Shown here in pieces: positions 1 through 12,500 of a DNA stretch of 64,000 bases. This DNA comes from Turbatrix aceti (taxonomy: Eukaryota; Nematoda; Chromadorea; Rhabditida; Panagrolaimidae), in contig OZ017769.1 of NCBI GenBank assembly GCA_963969345.1, positions 8,373,725 to 8,437,724 on the forward strand, in the 5' to 3' direction. Positions within the stretch are counted from its first letter, which is position 1, and each line of letters begins with the position of its first letter. The translations under genes and the position numbers were made by a program. The notes below the pieces were generated by a model. That model ran no database searches and was not told the origin of the DNA. It saw only the letters and a list, made by a program, of their open reading frames with translations.

Positions 1-479
1 TAACAGTAAGTTGAAGGAATGGGGAATCAATTTTTTGGGGAAACGAAACTGATTTTTTTGAGAAAAAACGGTTTCCGGGGGGAAAAACGTACACATTCCA
101 TCCGGGAACCATAATTTCTGTTTGCTTCGAGTACGGTATTATACAACTTTTTCGTGGTGAAAGTTTAGTTCGGCAATGGTTTTTGCCAATTTTTTTTGAG
201 AAAAACCGTATCCTGGGTGGAAAAACGTAAAAGTTTTCCATTTACAGTAAAAAAACGTCAATTTTAATTATTTTTTTTAAATTTTCCCCCCAGGAGACCC
301 AATTTCCGTTTTTTGCGTATGATAACGGAGCATTTCTAAAATTTTTCGTGCTGAAAGTTCAGCAATGGTTTTTTGTCAATTTTTGCCCCAAAACTGCGAT
401 TTTTTCGAATTTACCCCAAATTTTGACTATTTTTGTTAACGAACCCGATTCTGATCACTTCCATCCCGTGCCCTTGCAG

Positions 480-847
480 AGCAAGTCTTCCTCCTCCGAG
501 ACCGAGCCCTGCACGTCTACGCCGAAGCCGACCGTGTCTACCAGTTCCAGGCAGCGTGCGAGCGTGAGGACCTCGTCGAGATGAGTCGCCTCATGAACGG
601 CTCCTTCGCTTCGTGCCGCGACCTCTACGACTGCTCCTGCCCCGAGCTGAACGAGACCGTCGCGCAGTGCCTCGATGCCGGCTGCCTGGGGGCCCGTCTG
701 ACGGGTGCTGGCTGGGGCGGGTGCGTCGTGGCTCTCGTCGACAAGTCCCGGCTCGCGGACATCGCGCCCAAGCTGAGCGTGCTCTTCTGGAGCGAGCCCG
801 CTGCTGGCATCGAGCTCTCCTACTGCCAGAAGGACTCAGCTGCGTGA
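480..847 (+). CDS. N-acetylgalactosamine kinase / galactokinase (GALK2-like), last exon
   Basis: C-terminal part of a GHMP-family sugar kinase, a cytosolic enzyme that phosphorylates GalNAc or galactose at C1 using ATP. The exon follows a TTGCAG acceptor at 474-479 and ends with TGA at 845-847, giving about 122 residues. It contains the family stretches RALHVYAEADRV, SCRDLYDCSCPELN and the GHMP motif-3 segment LTGAGWGGC. The spacing and the CSCPEL segment resemble GALK2 more than GALK1. The rest of the gene lies upstream of the window; positions 1-479 are AT-rich intron. A Met codon at 581 lies inside the exon and is not the start. Substrate preference (GalNAc or galactose) is inferred from family resemblance only. 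Confidence 0.9.
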
Positions 848-1504
848 AGCCGCCTTTTTTGCTTTCACTTATCAATTTTTTTTATTATTTAGATCTTTTT
901 GCAAAAAATGACAAAAAAAGCAATAATAAATATTATCATAACACAATGAATGCTTATACTTATATCATGGGTGTGCTTCACTTTTTTTGTGTTTTTCGAA
1001 GACGCATAACAGTGGATACACAGGATAGGGTGTCGACGAAGGAGAAAGAAGATCAGAAACATGCCAAAGAAGGGTTATTTTAATCTGAAAAAAATAATCA
1101 CGGTCATGGAATTCTGGAAAGACTTCTTTCCCCGTGAAAATGTCTATCAAATCTTTTTTTCCGGCTAAAAATCCTTTTGACGGGCAGAAAATCCGATAAT
1201 CAGTCACTAATAAATTAAAAAAGTGCTTATAAAATCCCAAACTAAAAATAAGCTAAAGCAACAGAAAAAAAGTACCATTACCATAAATTAAAAAAAGTTA
1301 GTATTGTTGTTGACAGAGAGCATAGGACTTGATTTGATTTGCTTTCAGCACGAAAATACATTCATTAAAAATACAGTATGTAGATAAAATTGTTATTATC
1401 GGGTTAATACGTCGATAGTGGCCAAGAGGATGAGGAAAGGACCCACCTTACTTCTTGCTTGCTGGTGTCGTTAGTTCGATACATATTTGGACCATTCAAG
1501 ACGC
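848..1504. other. 3' UTR and convergent intergenic spacer
   Basis: AT-rich spacer between the 3' end of the kinase (+) and the 3' end of the SCAMP gene (-). A candidate polyadenylation signal AATAAA lies near 925 for the kinase. I see no other gene. Confidence 0.6.
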
Positions 1505-3086
1505 CTAATACCGTCCGGCAACCGCCTCATTGACAGCGTGGGCTGCAGCAGCGCGAGCCGCGGTGTTGGCAGCGTTCTGGACGTCCTTGTTCGACATGAC
1601 GCCATCGCTGAACTCCTTTCGGGCTTTTTCCATCGTGAATCCGGCTCCCCTGTAGAATCGATGCACTTTGAGCAGGGAAAAGACCATGCCGGCACACGCG
1701 ACGGAAAATGCGAGGGCAGTGACGGTCATGAGGAGGGCGACGAAGACGTGCTTCGAGTACATGTCAACGGCTGTCGTCCATCCACAGGCGTAGGCTGAGA
1801 ATCCAAATGCTTGAATGAGGCAGAAAATGCTATGGAAGAAGAGGACGAAGAAGAATATCATAAAATTGAATGAGCTGTCATCTCTGGAAAAAAATACGGT
1901 TAACAAAAAGGTAAAAACAATTTCAAAAAAAATGGATGACTCACCTAAAAGCCTTGTAGACAGGTCGGAACCAGAACAAAAACGAGCACGGTGAGAGAAG
2001 GATGACTTCGATGATCGCGAGCATAAACATACCAATGCCAGTTTCCGCAAAAATGAGTCCAATGAAGGCAGATACGACGTTGGCAACCAGAGCAAAGATG
2101 TAGATCAGGTAGACGTAGTACACCAGCCTCACCGTCTCCTGGAATTGCACGGGAATTTCGACGTCGATGTCCTGGTAGAAGCAGGGTTCGACGGGGATAA
2201 ACGCCGGCACGGGAGGCCAGTTGTGGGGCTGGGGAACGCGTCCATTGCCTCCTGCCGCGCCGGGAGTCGAATTCTGACGACGCTCGAACTCCTGCTGTCG
2301 ACGCTGGAGTTCCTGCTCGCGTCGACGGAGTTCCTCCTGCTGACGGAAGAGTTCGTCGCTGCTGATGCTAGTCTGGGGATTCGTCGTCGTCTGCAAAGGA
2401 AAAAACACTCAAAAGACATAAAACCACCCATACCATTATCTTTTTTTAGAACAAAAGATGTTACACTTCGATTGACGCTTTTTGGTGCAGTTATGCGTAA
2501 AATAAAATTCTTAGCAGCAAAATATGCCGTAATAAGACTCTAAGTTGTATAAAAGCGTCGCAAAGAGCCTTTTTATGAAACTATTGAAAACGTGCCAAAG
2601 GGTAAATCAATACGCAGTAGGAGAGGAGAGAGGGCACACAACATGTGCAGCTGAATTTCTCGAGGAGCGCTTGTTGGCATTTTATGCCAGGCTACCAGAA
2701 ACAAGTGCATGTTGTCGCGCTTGTAAAACAAACGAGCAACGTGCATCCAGAATGAAAGCAAGCAAGTCAATGGCACTTGGGTGCATTGATTAATCAATAG
2801 GCCTCACGCAATGCATGCCACTTTGGCTCAAAAAACCAGAAAAATAAAAACAATAAAAAACTAACCGATCCACTCGTCGGCAGAGTCGCCGGTTGACTGG
2901 GTGCCACGGGGTGATTGTTGGCGAAAGGATTGTACTCCTCCGTCGTCGAAGAAGACGTCCTCGTCGCCTGCTGAACACTTGGATCCTGCAGAAAAAAACA
3001 ACAATCAAAAATTGATGAATACAAAAAAAACAATGAAAACTCACAGCAAAAGGATCGGCGAATGGATTGTCGTTAAGATTTGACAT
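1505..3086 (-). CDS. Secretory carrier-associated membrane protein (SCAMP)
   Basis: Four exons: 3045-3086, 2866-2985, 1945-2390 and 1505-1883, which sum to 987 nt (328 aa) with consistent phase. SCAMPs are tetraspanning proteins of post-Golgi and endosomal recycling membranes. Order of parts: N-terminal NPF motifs that in this family bind EH-domain proteins (NPFADPFA at residues 7-14, another NPF near 34); a basic coiled coil of RRQ/REQELQRRQ repeats around 66-93; a cytosolic linker; then four membrane segments. The hallmark segment after the second helix reads FWFRPVYKAFR, matching the family's CWYRPIYKAFR 'E peptide'. The C-terminus is Ala-rich (NAANTAARAAAAHAVNEA). The start is ATG 3086, with a CTGTCAG acceptor-like site 5 nt upstream, as expected for spliced-leader addition. 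The length is typical for the family. Confidence 0.93.
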
Positions 3087-6000
3087 TGCTACTGACAGCG
3101 ATGGAAAAAGACGACGTCTGAGTTATTGATAAACCAAACCAACTCTTCCACGAAGTTGTGTGACGTGGTGTGCAGGCGAATTCCCCTAAAGCGTCCCGTC
3201 TAGTCCAGCACACCCTCAGAAGTCGTGGCAAATCGATGAACGGAAGCAAAAAAGCTGGAGAAGGAACACGCAAACATAAGAAAAGCCCAAAAGAGGCGAG
3301 AGACACAAAAAAGGAGAAAGTAATAAACGTTACGTTCAAAAAAAACAAAAACACATCACTTTCGCAAGGAAGTGGAATGAGAAGAGAAGAGAACACAGCG
3401 CGCGCCTCACGCGCAGGATCCCCTCGAGAAACCGCAGAGTGTTCTCGTAGCGATTGGTGCAATTACACGCAGAGTCCTTCCGTCGTCTGCGCTTTCTTCA
3501 CTTGAACTGGTCTTTCGTGCTTTATGTGCGTCGTTCCTTGCGTGCGGGATACACACATGTATGTTTGTATGCTTCACGGATAAGACTTTTCTTGTCATGT
3601 TTTTTTTCGGCTATTGGATGTCGTTTTTGACTTGTTTTCCCTCCCGCCTTTCTTTTTTTTGTGCCGAATATCGTTTTTCGCATTCTTGTTTGGATAGAGT
3701 AGGAGGGAGTACGGACTACTACTTTAGGCGGTCACGGTTTGTTTCCCGGGGCACGCGTTGTCTGGGGAATAACGCAACAATGCACCTGGCAACGGTCGCG
3801 ACCGTGGCCGTGGTGGTCGGAGTGAATTATGCATAGGCTTACCTCTTTGCTCTTTTTTAGGCTTGTGGATACAATTTGACACTTGTTGGCATGCCCGCGG
3901 GCCTGCGAACAAGCTCAACTATATTTTTTCGTTTTCTGACTCGACTGTTGCTTGCTTATTTTTCTATAATATATTTTTCAGGCACTTGCCGGGGGATTTG
4001 TGGTGCTTGGTCCTTTTTTTTGGAGGGGGGGATGAAAACGATGATGATGGCTTTGGGGGTTCGTGCGTAGGAACGACCATTAGCTGGCTCTCTGTTGGTT
4101 TTGAAACGCGTTGGATGTTCAAGTAGCAGCCGAGAGGGCAAAATGAGTTTTGTTGTCGTCACAGACACATACATAACATGCACGAACCAAGCCGATGGGC
4201 TCTGAAATGGGGATGATGAGAGAGGAGGCGAAGAAGTCATTTGCGCATCGCATCATCTTCGCCTCCTTTTTGCTCTTTTTTGTCTCGCGCCGAGAGTCTG
4301 AGTCTGAGTCTGAGGACACTACTCCTTGTTAGACTCTACTCCAGTCATGCATGCGTCTTTAACGAACTAACTAAGAAGGGTAGATGGAAATGAATAACCA
4401 CAGATATCTCACGTCATGTCTCATCAGGGGCGAATTGCACTTTGGCAGTGCCGTCTGTCTTGAGTACTGGCTGGCTGGCTGACTGGTTGTCCAGCCATCT
4501 GCCACTGTCCGAGTCCGAGTCGGGGTCGGGGTGTTACTTTTGTCCTTTCACCCCTCTTTGTCTGGGCTAGCTGGCTGGCCAGTCAGCCGAGCCTCCCTCT
4601 CATTCATCAATGAACCGAATCGAACGAGTCAACCGCCAGTGAGCTGTATACCCCCAGCACGAGCGGGAGCGAAGAAAGAACCTTGTGAACAGCTGCTTCT
4701 TGCTCGTAAGCTAACAAGCTTCAGTCTCCCTCCCCAATGATGACGCTTTTTGCCTCCCACCACTCTTTTGTCCTCTCTTCGCGACACACTAATTATTGAT
4801 TGCACAGTTTTGTCGGGTATTTTATTATACATTTTTACCTACGCGTCGCGTGTGTTTACATTTTTGAAACCTCAGAAAAAAAAATTATTGTGTATCTTTC
4901 ATTTTTTTATTCTTTTGCGTCTGAAAAGAATCCAATTCTATTTTTTGTGAAACGCGTTTCACCGCAAACCACAATCGACAATCCTCGGTCGTCGGTTGTC
5001 TTCTGTCTTCAATCTCGAATGCGTGTGTCATAACATTTGTCAAATAACAACCAACGCGAGGGGAGATTGATTGATCGATGATGATGGTTGGTGTACGCGT
5101 TTGCGTTTGTGGTGGTTCAGCATTGTGCGTCGTATGTATGCATGTTCAAACAAACGCCGCCGTTTATTATCACTTCCAGCCATCATCGTTTTGCTTTGAT
5201 TTGTAAAACGTAAAGCTTCCGAACAAAAATGTTGACACCTAATATATTAAAATATAATCTGGTACTCGATAAGGTATCAAACATGTCCGTAGCCTGTGCC
5301 TGTTTTTTGAATTTTCACGCACACATTTACGTGAATTGACAGCCTAGACAGGAAGCAATATCTAACAGTAGTCGCGGGAAAGTGCGTTGTGTTACGTTAA
5401 TCGTTCTGTTCGTTCGCGGACGCTTAATTAGGCCTAAGTTTTTGTCCTATACCCTTCTTTTTTTAGTTTCGCTGTCTATAATCGTTTTTTTCTTTCGTCG
5501 ATGCGTAGTTTCGTTGTCACAGAATTCGCACGCCATTGATACCACCGGATGACTGCGTTTTTTTATTGCATGTTGTTTGGAATGTTTTTTTTGGTCGTCT
5601 ACTTGTTTATTTATTTATGCGACTTTTGTGTTGGGCGTTGGGTCGGCGTCCTTGGGTGATCAATTGTTTGAACTCGCAAAACAACGTCGACCGGATAAGT
5701 TGACTTCCGGCTGGCTGGCTGACTGGTCGGATGGGATAGGACGGAGACAGCTGGCTCCCGACTCGTCACGAATCGAATTCTGAGAGCCAGGAAGGATCTC
5801 GAGTCCGGCAGAGAGGGATAAGGGATTAAGCAGGCTGCCACACTTTTTTTTTGTGTATTAATTTCCTTTCTAACACGTTTTTGCCTGGTTTGCCACATAA
5901 ATACATCCGAGGCTATAATGTATGTTCTAATCTGGCGTCCCCTGTCTCAGTCAGTCGACGAACGAACGAACGCGAACTCTTTTGCTAATCCCCGAGATTT

Positions 6001-6621
6001 TCTAAATAATAATTGTTACTCTGAAACACGAATTCTTTCTTTGAATCTTGTCTTCTTGTTGTTGGTTGTTTTTTGTTGGTTGTTGGATGTTGGATATGAG
6101 AACTAACTTTTTTTTCTTTCTGAAAAAGGATTTATTTCATGTCAGGCATTCTGTGGAAGTGAAAGTACATACATCGTTGCTGACGTTCGTTCTTCTTTTT
6201 TCCAACTTTTTACATAAGCTGGGATTTTTTGTCAACCATCAACTCCAGATGGCACCCACTAAAATCGACTCACCCCCTCCCTCCAGCTTTTTCTGACGTA
6301 ATCATGCTTTTAAATACATACATATTTTCTATTTCCCACGCGGAGCAAATTTCACGATCTCTGACGCCGCCGCTGACGCTTACGTGAGCGTGAACATTCG
6401 TGTGTGTGTTTAGAGCCACAGCCGAGCCGCGGATTGATATCTGTATATTTATTTATTTGTGTGTGTGTTTAAAAACAAGTTTTTTACATCCATATATATT
6501 TGTGAGTGACAGGGTTGTTAGAATACACGCTGAGATACATATTTAGTAGAATAGGGTAATGGACCCGACTCTGGGTGGAGGAAGAAGAAGGAGTTAGGAG
6601 GAAAAAAACTTCAAACTTCTT
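3087..6621. other. Large intergenic region upstream of SCAMP
   Basis: About 3.5 kb between the SCAMP start and the 3' end of the next minus-strand gene. It is T-rich with simple sequence and GAGTCTGAGTC-like repeats near 4300. All open frames I examined lack family resemblance and splice support. It probably holds the SCAMP promoter. No gene seen. Confidence 0.5.
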
Positions 6622-8309
6622 CTAGGGGGTCACGTTGAAGTTTGGCAGCCGAAGCATGTCGGCCAGCCAGGACAGGGCATTTTCTGGAAATCCAGTCTTC
6701 CATGCAAGCAAATAGTTGAAGTTGAAGTCTTCCCACTGCTGCTGCTGCTGTCTCTGCTGCCGTTGGCAGATATAGAGCAAGGAGGAAGTCACTTTCGGTT
6801 GGTCTGTTTTGTGTATGTATTTATTTTTAATCGATTTTAATTAGACTCCCAACAAAGTGCCTTACTACTTCTTTTTTTTGCTTGCGTTTTAGTTTTTTTC
6901 AAAGTGGTTTTACGATTTGAAAAAAAACAAACGCGATTTGACGCTTTTTTTTTTATCTTTTTTTGAAATAATGTAAATGCGATTTTTGGCTTTTTTGTTG
7001 TTGTTACATGTTTTTTTTCTTTCTTTTTCTGGGTTAATGAATGCCGGAATTATGCAACATTTACTTGCACTCTTAGTTTAACAACTACCCGAGTCAGGGC
7101 GCGTTTTAAAATGGATTAGCTTTGTGCTGTGTTGTTCTATGAGGACACGAGAGTCAGTCAGTCAATGGGAATGTTTTTCTGCCCGAAAATTCGATTTTTC
7201 ATTCTTTATTGCATTTTTTCTTTTTTTGATTGATAAACAGCACGTTTTTGAGGTTCCCTGTTTTTTGAATTTAAAAAAATATTTTTTTGGCCAGGAAGAA
7301 ATAAATAATGCTGTCTGTTTCCGAGTCGGAAGCAGAAGGCGTCGAGCGTCGATTCACCATTTTTCTTCGTTGCGCGGTAGTGATGATTATGTTGATGGTA
7401 TTTTGAGTGTTTATTTTCCTATTTCTTATTACTCACACACTCGTCCTTCGCACTGGGTTCCCCCCCTCTATATTAGTCATTGTTTTGTTGCCACCAACCA
7501 ACCACGGCGTTGTCGTGTGGTCTTCGTCCAGCTGACTGGATCCTCTCGGCTCGGCGCACGGGAAAAATTGAATGAAGGAAGGAAGGAAGGTACAACCACG
7601 CAACGCGCAGCATTTGTCCCCATTTACGTTGGTGAAATTTATTTATTTGTTCGAGCGATAGAAATCGGACTGCGCGAGATGGATGATGTGGATGATGATG
7701 ATGATGTTGAATTTTACGCGAGAGTCCATTTTGGATATTTCCGGGGTGGATGCGGGTTGAAAATGTTTTTTAGGGGCCAGGAACAGTGATAAAAATTCGA
7801 AAATTTTTTTTGGCTATCTCACTCGAAATTTCAAAAACTGGCACTTTTTTTCGTGTTTTTAAACCCAAAATTTATGCCGTATTTTTGCTTAAATTTGAAT
7901 TTATTACATTTTATAAACAAAATTTTTTGTACTTTTTTTAAAGTTTTTTTGGCAGAAATGCGTCATAAAAAATTAAAATGAGTAACGATGCGTCATAAAA
8001 AATAAATACACAATGAAAAAAACAAAAAAATTCTATTTGATCGAAAAACCGAATTTTCGGGTACTCGTCCGAAAACCGTGTCAGATACTTGTTCCAGTCT
8101 TGTTTTTGGCTAAAATCTAGAATTCTAGGAGTCTAGACATCAGGAAAGGGTCGCATCCATGTGGAACTTTGTTCTGACATGTTTACGACTGGATAAGAGA
8201 TAAGGACACCCATCTGACATGAAAACAACGCAACGTAAATCTTACCACAACCACCGCAGTCAAAGTCGTCGCCAACGCTGCCACCGCCGCTGTCATCCCA
8301 TATGTTCAT
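6622..8309 (-). CDS. Small two-exon gene, about 81 aa, function unknown
   Basis: Inferred from coding character rather than homology. Exon 1 (8246-8309) starts at ATG 8309 and reads MNIWDDSGGGSVGDDFDCGGC before a GTAAGA donor. Exon 2 (6622-6803) follows a CAG and encodes a Gln-rich stretch (RQQRQQQQQ) and then EDFNFNYLLAWKTGFPENAL, ending in FNVTP-stop. The phases match (1 to 1) and the exons total 246 nt. The C-terminal part has an ordered, Trp-rich amphipathic look and third-position GC typical of real exons here. The weak point is the acceptor, ACACAAAACAG, which lacks the T-run seen at all other introns, so another exon may lie within the 1.44-kb intron. I do not recognise the family. Confidence 0.45.
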
Positions 8310-9599
8310 CGTGCTCGAGCACCGGATGGATACATGCGCGCTGGCGAGGTAGAGATAGGGGTGGGGGTGGGTGTACTTCCCCGCAGCCTAGGCCCCCCAC
8401 TGCATCCTCCTGGCGCTAGCCAGCGACGTCCTCTCTCCTCCCTCTCTTTTTGCCGCCATCCCCACCGGCTCACGCGTATGCGCGTATGTATTCGCGCTCG
8501 CTCTGACGCGTAAAACTCGTGCTTGCGCTTGCACACATTTTATTTGGTTGGTCGTATTCGTCGTCGTCGTCGCCGACATACGTTATTGTTGTTCGTTGTT
8601 CTGTTCGCAGGGGAGTAAAAAATTCTGTGAACAAACGGGTAGTTGGTGTCTGCGGCGGTGGCTGAAAGAGAACGAACGAGGCTGGCGAGGCGCAAAGACG
8701 AAGAGCATACGCCGCTGCGACCAGGTTAAAATCAAATCAAATGTGTGTCTTGTTTTCTTGCGTGTGTTGTCGAGCCAGCCCCGTTCTTTCTGCTCGCGGA
8801 GTCGTTTGTTTATTGGTGATCGTTTTTGGGGAATCGAACGCCCCAAAACTTTGTTCGCTTGATTCACTGAATTCAAAAAGAAGAAACAAACGTCTTCTGA
8901 TGTGTTTTTTTATTCAAGTTTACGTGTTTTGTGCATTTAAATATTTTTTTTTTAAATTTTTGTCAGGTGTTATTTGGGCTCTATGAGGAACTCAGTCACC
9001 TGCAAAAAAACTTATGCAAAGCCCGGACGTGAGTTCATTAAAATTCAGCCCTCCGTGCACCCGACTTTTTTTTTGTTGTCTCCCACTATTATTTCTGAAT
9101 ACTATTTCCTACTGGTCCTGCCTGATTTGAAACACTCCGTGATTCAGGCTGGTGCTGACAGTCGACGCGTGACTGCTCCAGCGTCCGTGCAACTGTGATT
9201 TGATTTGATTTGATTTTATGAGGCGTGTATACGTATTTTTTTTATTTTCTTTTTTCTTTTGTCTCTCCAAAAACGTTCGATCTGACTGTGTTCGTGTCGT
9301 CGAGGCCCTGCGTACACTTTTTATTGCCAACTGATTTTTTTTCACGTTCGCGTTGATAAGACAATCTGGAGGTTAGTTACACCCTCCCAGTTTGTTGGTT
9401 GCGCGAGACGTGATGGACTGACTTGCGCGTACGTACTGGCGGCGTTTGCCTTTTTCTTCTTCGTGCGTGAATAGGGTCAATTAGAAATTTATTCTTCTTG
9501 CCCGAAGGTGCACCACACCAACTCAACTCGTTTTTCCTACCTTTCAGTCATGCTTTCACATCGCTGCCGTATCACGCGTAACCGACAACACTAAAAATA
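8310..9599. promoter_or_regulatory. Divergent upstream region and TULP4 5' leader
   Basis: Shared upstream DNA between the small minus-strand gene and the TULP4-like gene. It holds (TTTGA)n-type repeats near 9197 and a GTCGTC run near 8560. A CCTTTCAG acceptor at 9540-9547 marks a 5' leader exon, by cis- or trans-splicing. The leader carries a 14-codon upstream ORF, 9550-9594, ending five bases before the main ATG at 9600. Confidence 0.5.
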
Positions 9600-12500
9600 A
9601 TGAAAATCTTCTGGGAAGGCCAGAATTGGGCTGGATCCGTGATTGAGCCGGCGATCACGTGTCTGTCATGGATGCCTGTCAAAGACGCTCTCAATGGATC
9701 CGGCAATACGAGCAGCACCTCCAGCACCAGCACGGGCAGCGGCAGCGGTGCCCTCGTATCCACCGGCATCGCGGCGAGCTGTGGCGGACTCCTGGCAGCT
9801 GGCTCAGAGTCTGGCGTCGTCGGCATCACGCAAACCGACGTCACGGGTGGCCAGATGTCGAGTCGACGGTATAACTTCAACCTCCGTGGCCACCATAGCC
9901 CGATTGTGCATGTTTCGTGGAATCAGATGCACTCAAAACTTGTCTCCTGTGATACTACCGGATTTATCTACGTCTGGATGCCAAACGATGAGAGGTGGTC
10001 TGTCGAACTCGTCAACGATCGAGGCGTCAAGGTGAGGGACTTCTGCTGGAGTCCCAACGGGTCTGCAACGCTCATCTGTTACGATGACAACTTTGTTCTT
10101 ATCGGTAAGTTGAATACCGAAGTTTTGGGATTATTTTTTGGTTTACTTGGGTCCTGAAACGATCATTTGTTGCGGGAATGTTTTTTTTTGTGATTCCTGC
10201 AACGAAAAAAATATGTGGGGTTTACGGTGTTTTTTACGATAGAATTTTCATATTTTTGGTTCTCGTCGCGAAAAACGTTGTTCGGGCATGTTTACGGTTA
10301 TAAAAAGCATCGTTTGTGTTTTACGATGAGATTTTGGGGTTTTCGCAACGATTTTTTGTTGGTTATTTGTTTTTCTGACAGCGGTGTTTTTTGACGAACG
10401 TAATATTTTTTCCGGCGTTTTTTGGCCTTTGTAATGGCAAATTGGTTTTTTAAACGACTTCCAGTGACTTGTGAATCAATTTTTTTATTTGAAAGCCTGT
10501 CAAAAAGTTTTGTTGGGAGAGCTATTTTTTGACGAAAAGCAAAGCGTTTTTTTGTCCGTTCACGAGGAGTCTTTTTTTCTTAACGACGCCTCGACGTCAA
10601 ACCCGACTACCGTTTAGCAGGTTGTTGCATAGCACCGTCTTTTAGTAGAGCATAAAAGTTTTCGTCTTTCTGACAGTTGGTATTTATTTTTTTTTCTCTC
10701 AACACTCCAAACACTGACGGAAGACGACGGCTACGGCGATGATGACGGACGCATAAATTGTGTTAGAACTCTGCAGACTGCCTTAGGGACTTTGGGGTGA
10801 AACGGGAGAAAATTTGAGATTCTTCGGTGCAAGCTATACTTAGTGCTATGTTGAAAATATACGATAATTAATGGTATTGTGTTCGGCAGATGGAAAATCT
10901 GTCAAAACTGACATCATTACGGCGTTTTTGTGTCGAAGATGACTTTATCGACTCAAGTGCAGCTAATTTTTGTTCTTTGAACGCAACTTTTTTTATACAA
11001 GTGTTGTTTTTGTGTGTTGGAAGAGTTGCGTCATGGATGTTCGTTATCTTGATGAAAATAATATTTGGAAGGGGATTTGAGGAGTTTAGAGACCTGATTT
11101 CTGGTTTTATTCCAGTTTAACGTGTGGAGATTTATTCTTTCATGACAGATGGAGAGATTTTCGGGCTTCTGATAAGGATTTACGGGTTATTGGTGCACTT
11201 ATAATTCTCGACGTGTAATTTTGAGGGGTGTTTGATCATTTACATGGTGACAGGGAACTAAAAATTAATTTTGGGTTTTCAAGAATCAAAAATATTTTTT
11301 TTTCGATGACGTTTTTTGTTTTTAGAATTTGTGTACTCAAAAAATTTAAAATACTGTTTTTTCTAAAAAGAAAAATTTTATTTTACGGTTTTTTTGTTTT
11401 TCAAATTTTGGGCCAAAAAAATTACGGTTTTTTTGTTTTTCAGGGACAGCAACTGGTCAACGGGTGTGGTCAAATACGTATGACACGAATGTCAACTGTG
11501 GAGCGTGGTCGCCAAATTCGGAAGAAATCGTGATCGGCTTCGACACGGGTTCTATACAAGTTCTAAATCACTCGGGATCGATTGTGCATGAACGGCGAAT
11601 CTTTGAAACGTCAATTTCGAGGGTTTCGTTCTCATCGGTGCGCAAGGATGATGGCCAATGGACGCTGGCGATTTGCTCGGTCACGGACGAGGTCGTCTTC
11701 ACCAACATGTACTTTGAAATCGAGCCGGCCTACACGTACCAGAGCGTCGACCCGATTCACCAGATGGAGTGGTCTCGGGATGGCACGATGCTCGCGCTCA
11801 TCTGTCCTTCCAATCGGTTGGTTTAGATTTTTTTTTGAAAATTTTGAAAAATTGAAAGAAATTTTTGTTTACGATTTTTAATTTTTTTTTTGTTCAGAAT
11901 CACGATCCTCAGCCCCAAGGGCCGTGTGCTGCACGTCATGACAGCGCCGCTCTCCCGAACACCCCTCACGGCGTTCACCTGGGCCCACGACGATTCCGCG
12001 GTCATCGTCGCGGCCGGAGGATCGCTCGTCGTCGGACGCATCATTCGAGACGTTCCCCTCCTCACCCAGCTCGTCAGCTATCAGATCTGGATCAACCTCG
12101 GTCGATCGCTCAATCGCCTCGAGGCTCTCACACTGCCGGTACGCGAGAAAGCAAACCTCAGACTCTTTGATCATCACATTATTCGGGTAAGTGCCTAAAA
12201 AATGATTGTGCAGGGGGCATTAAAATTATGCTATGGTATTTAGTGCCGTGTTCCCCGCACAGACGAACTGATGTCTGCAATCTGCATGCCAACGGATTGG
12301 CGTTGGTACTGTACGATTGTCCCGGTGCCACGAAAATCTTATCAATATTTGTTGTGCGTGGAACACATGGGTGGACTTGTGCCTATCCTACTTGGAAGAC
12401 AGGTTAATCGTATCATTCCTCAATTTGTCATTTCACTTCCTGCTCATTTCTATCGCCAGGATCATCCTCGGAGGAGGAGATTTGAACACGGATCTACAGC

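Noticed and set aside
7124..7789. A 221-codon plus-strand frame
   Set aside because: Low-complexity, T-rich DNA with no family resemblance, and it lies inside the proposed intron of the small minus-strand gene.
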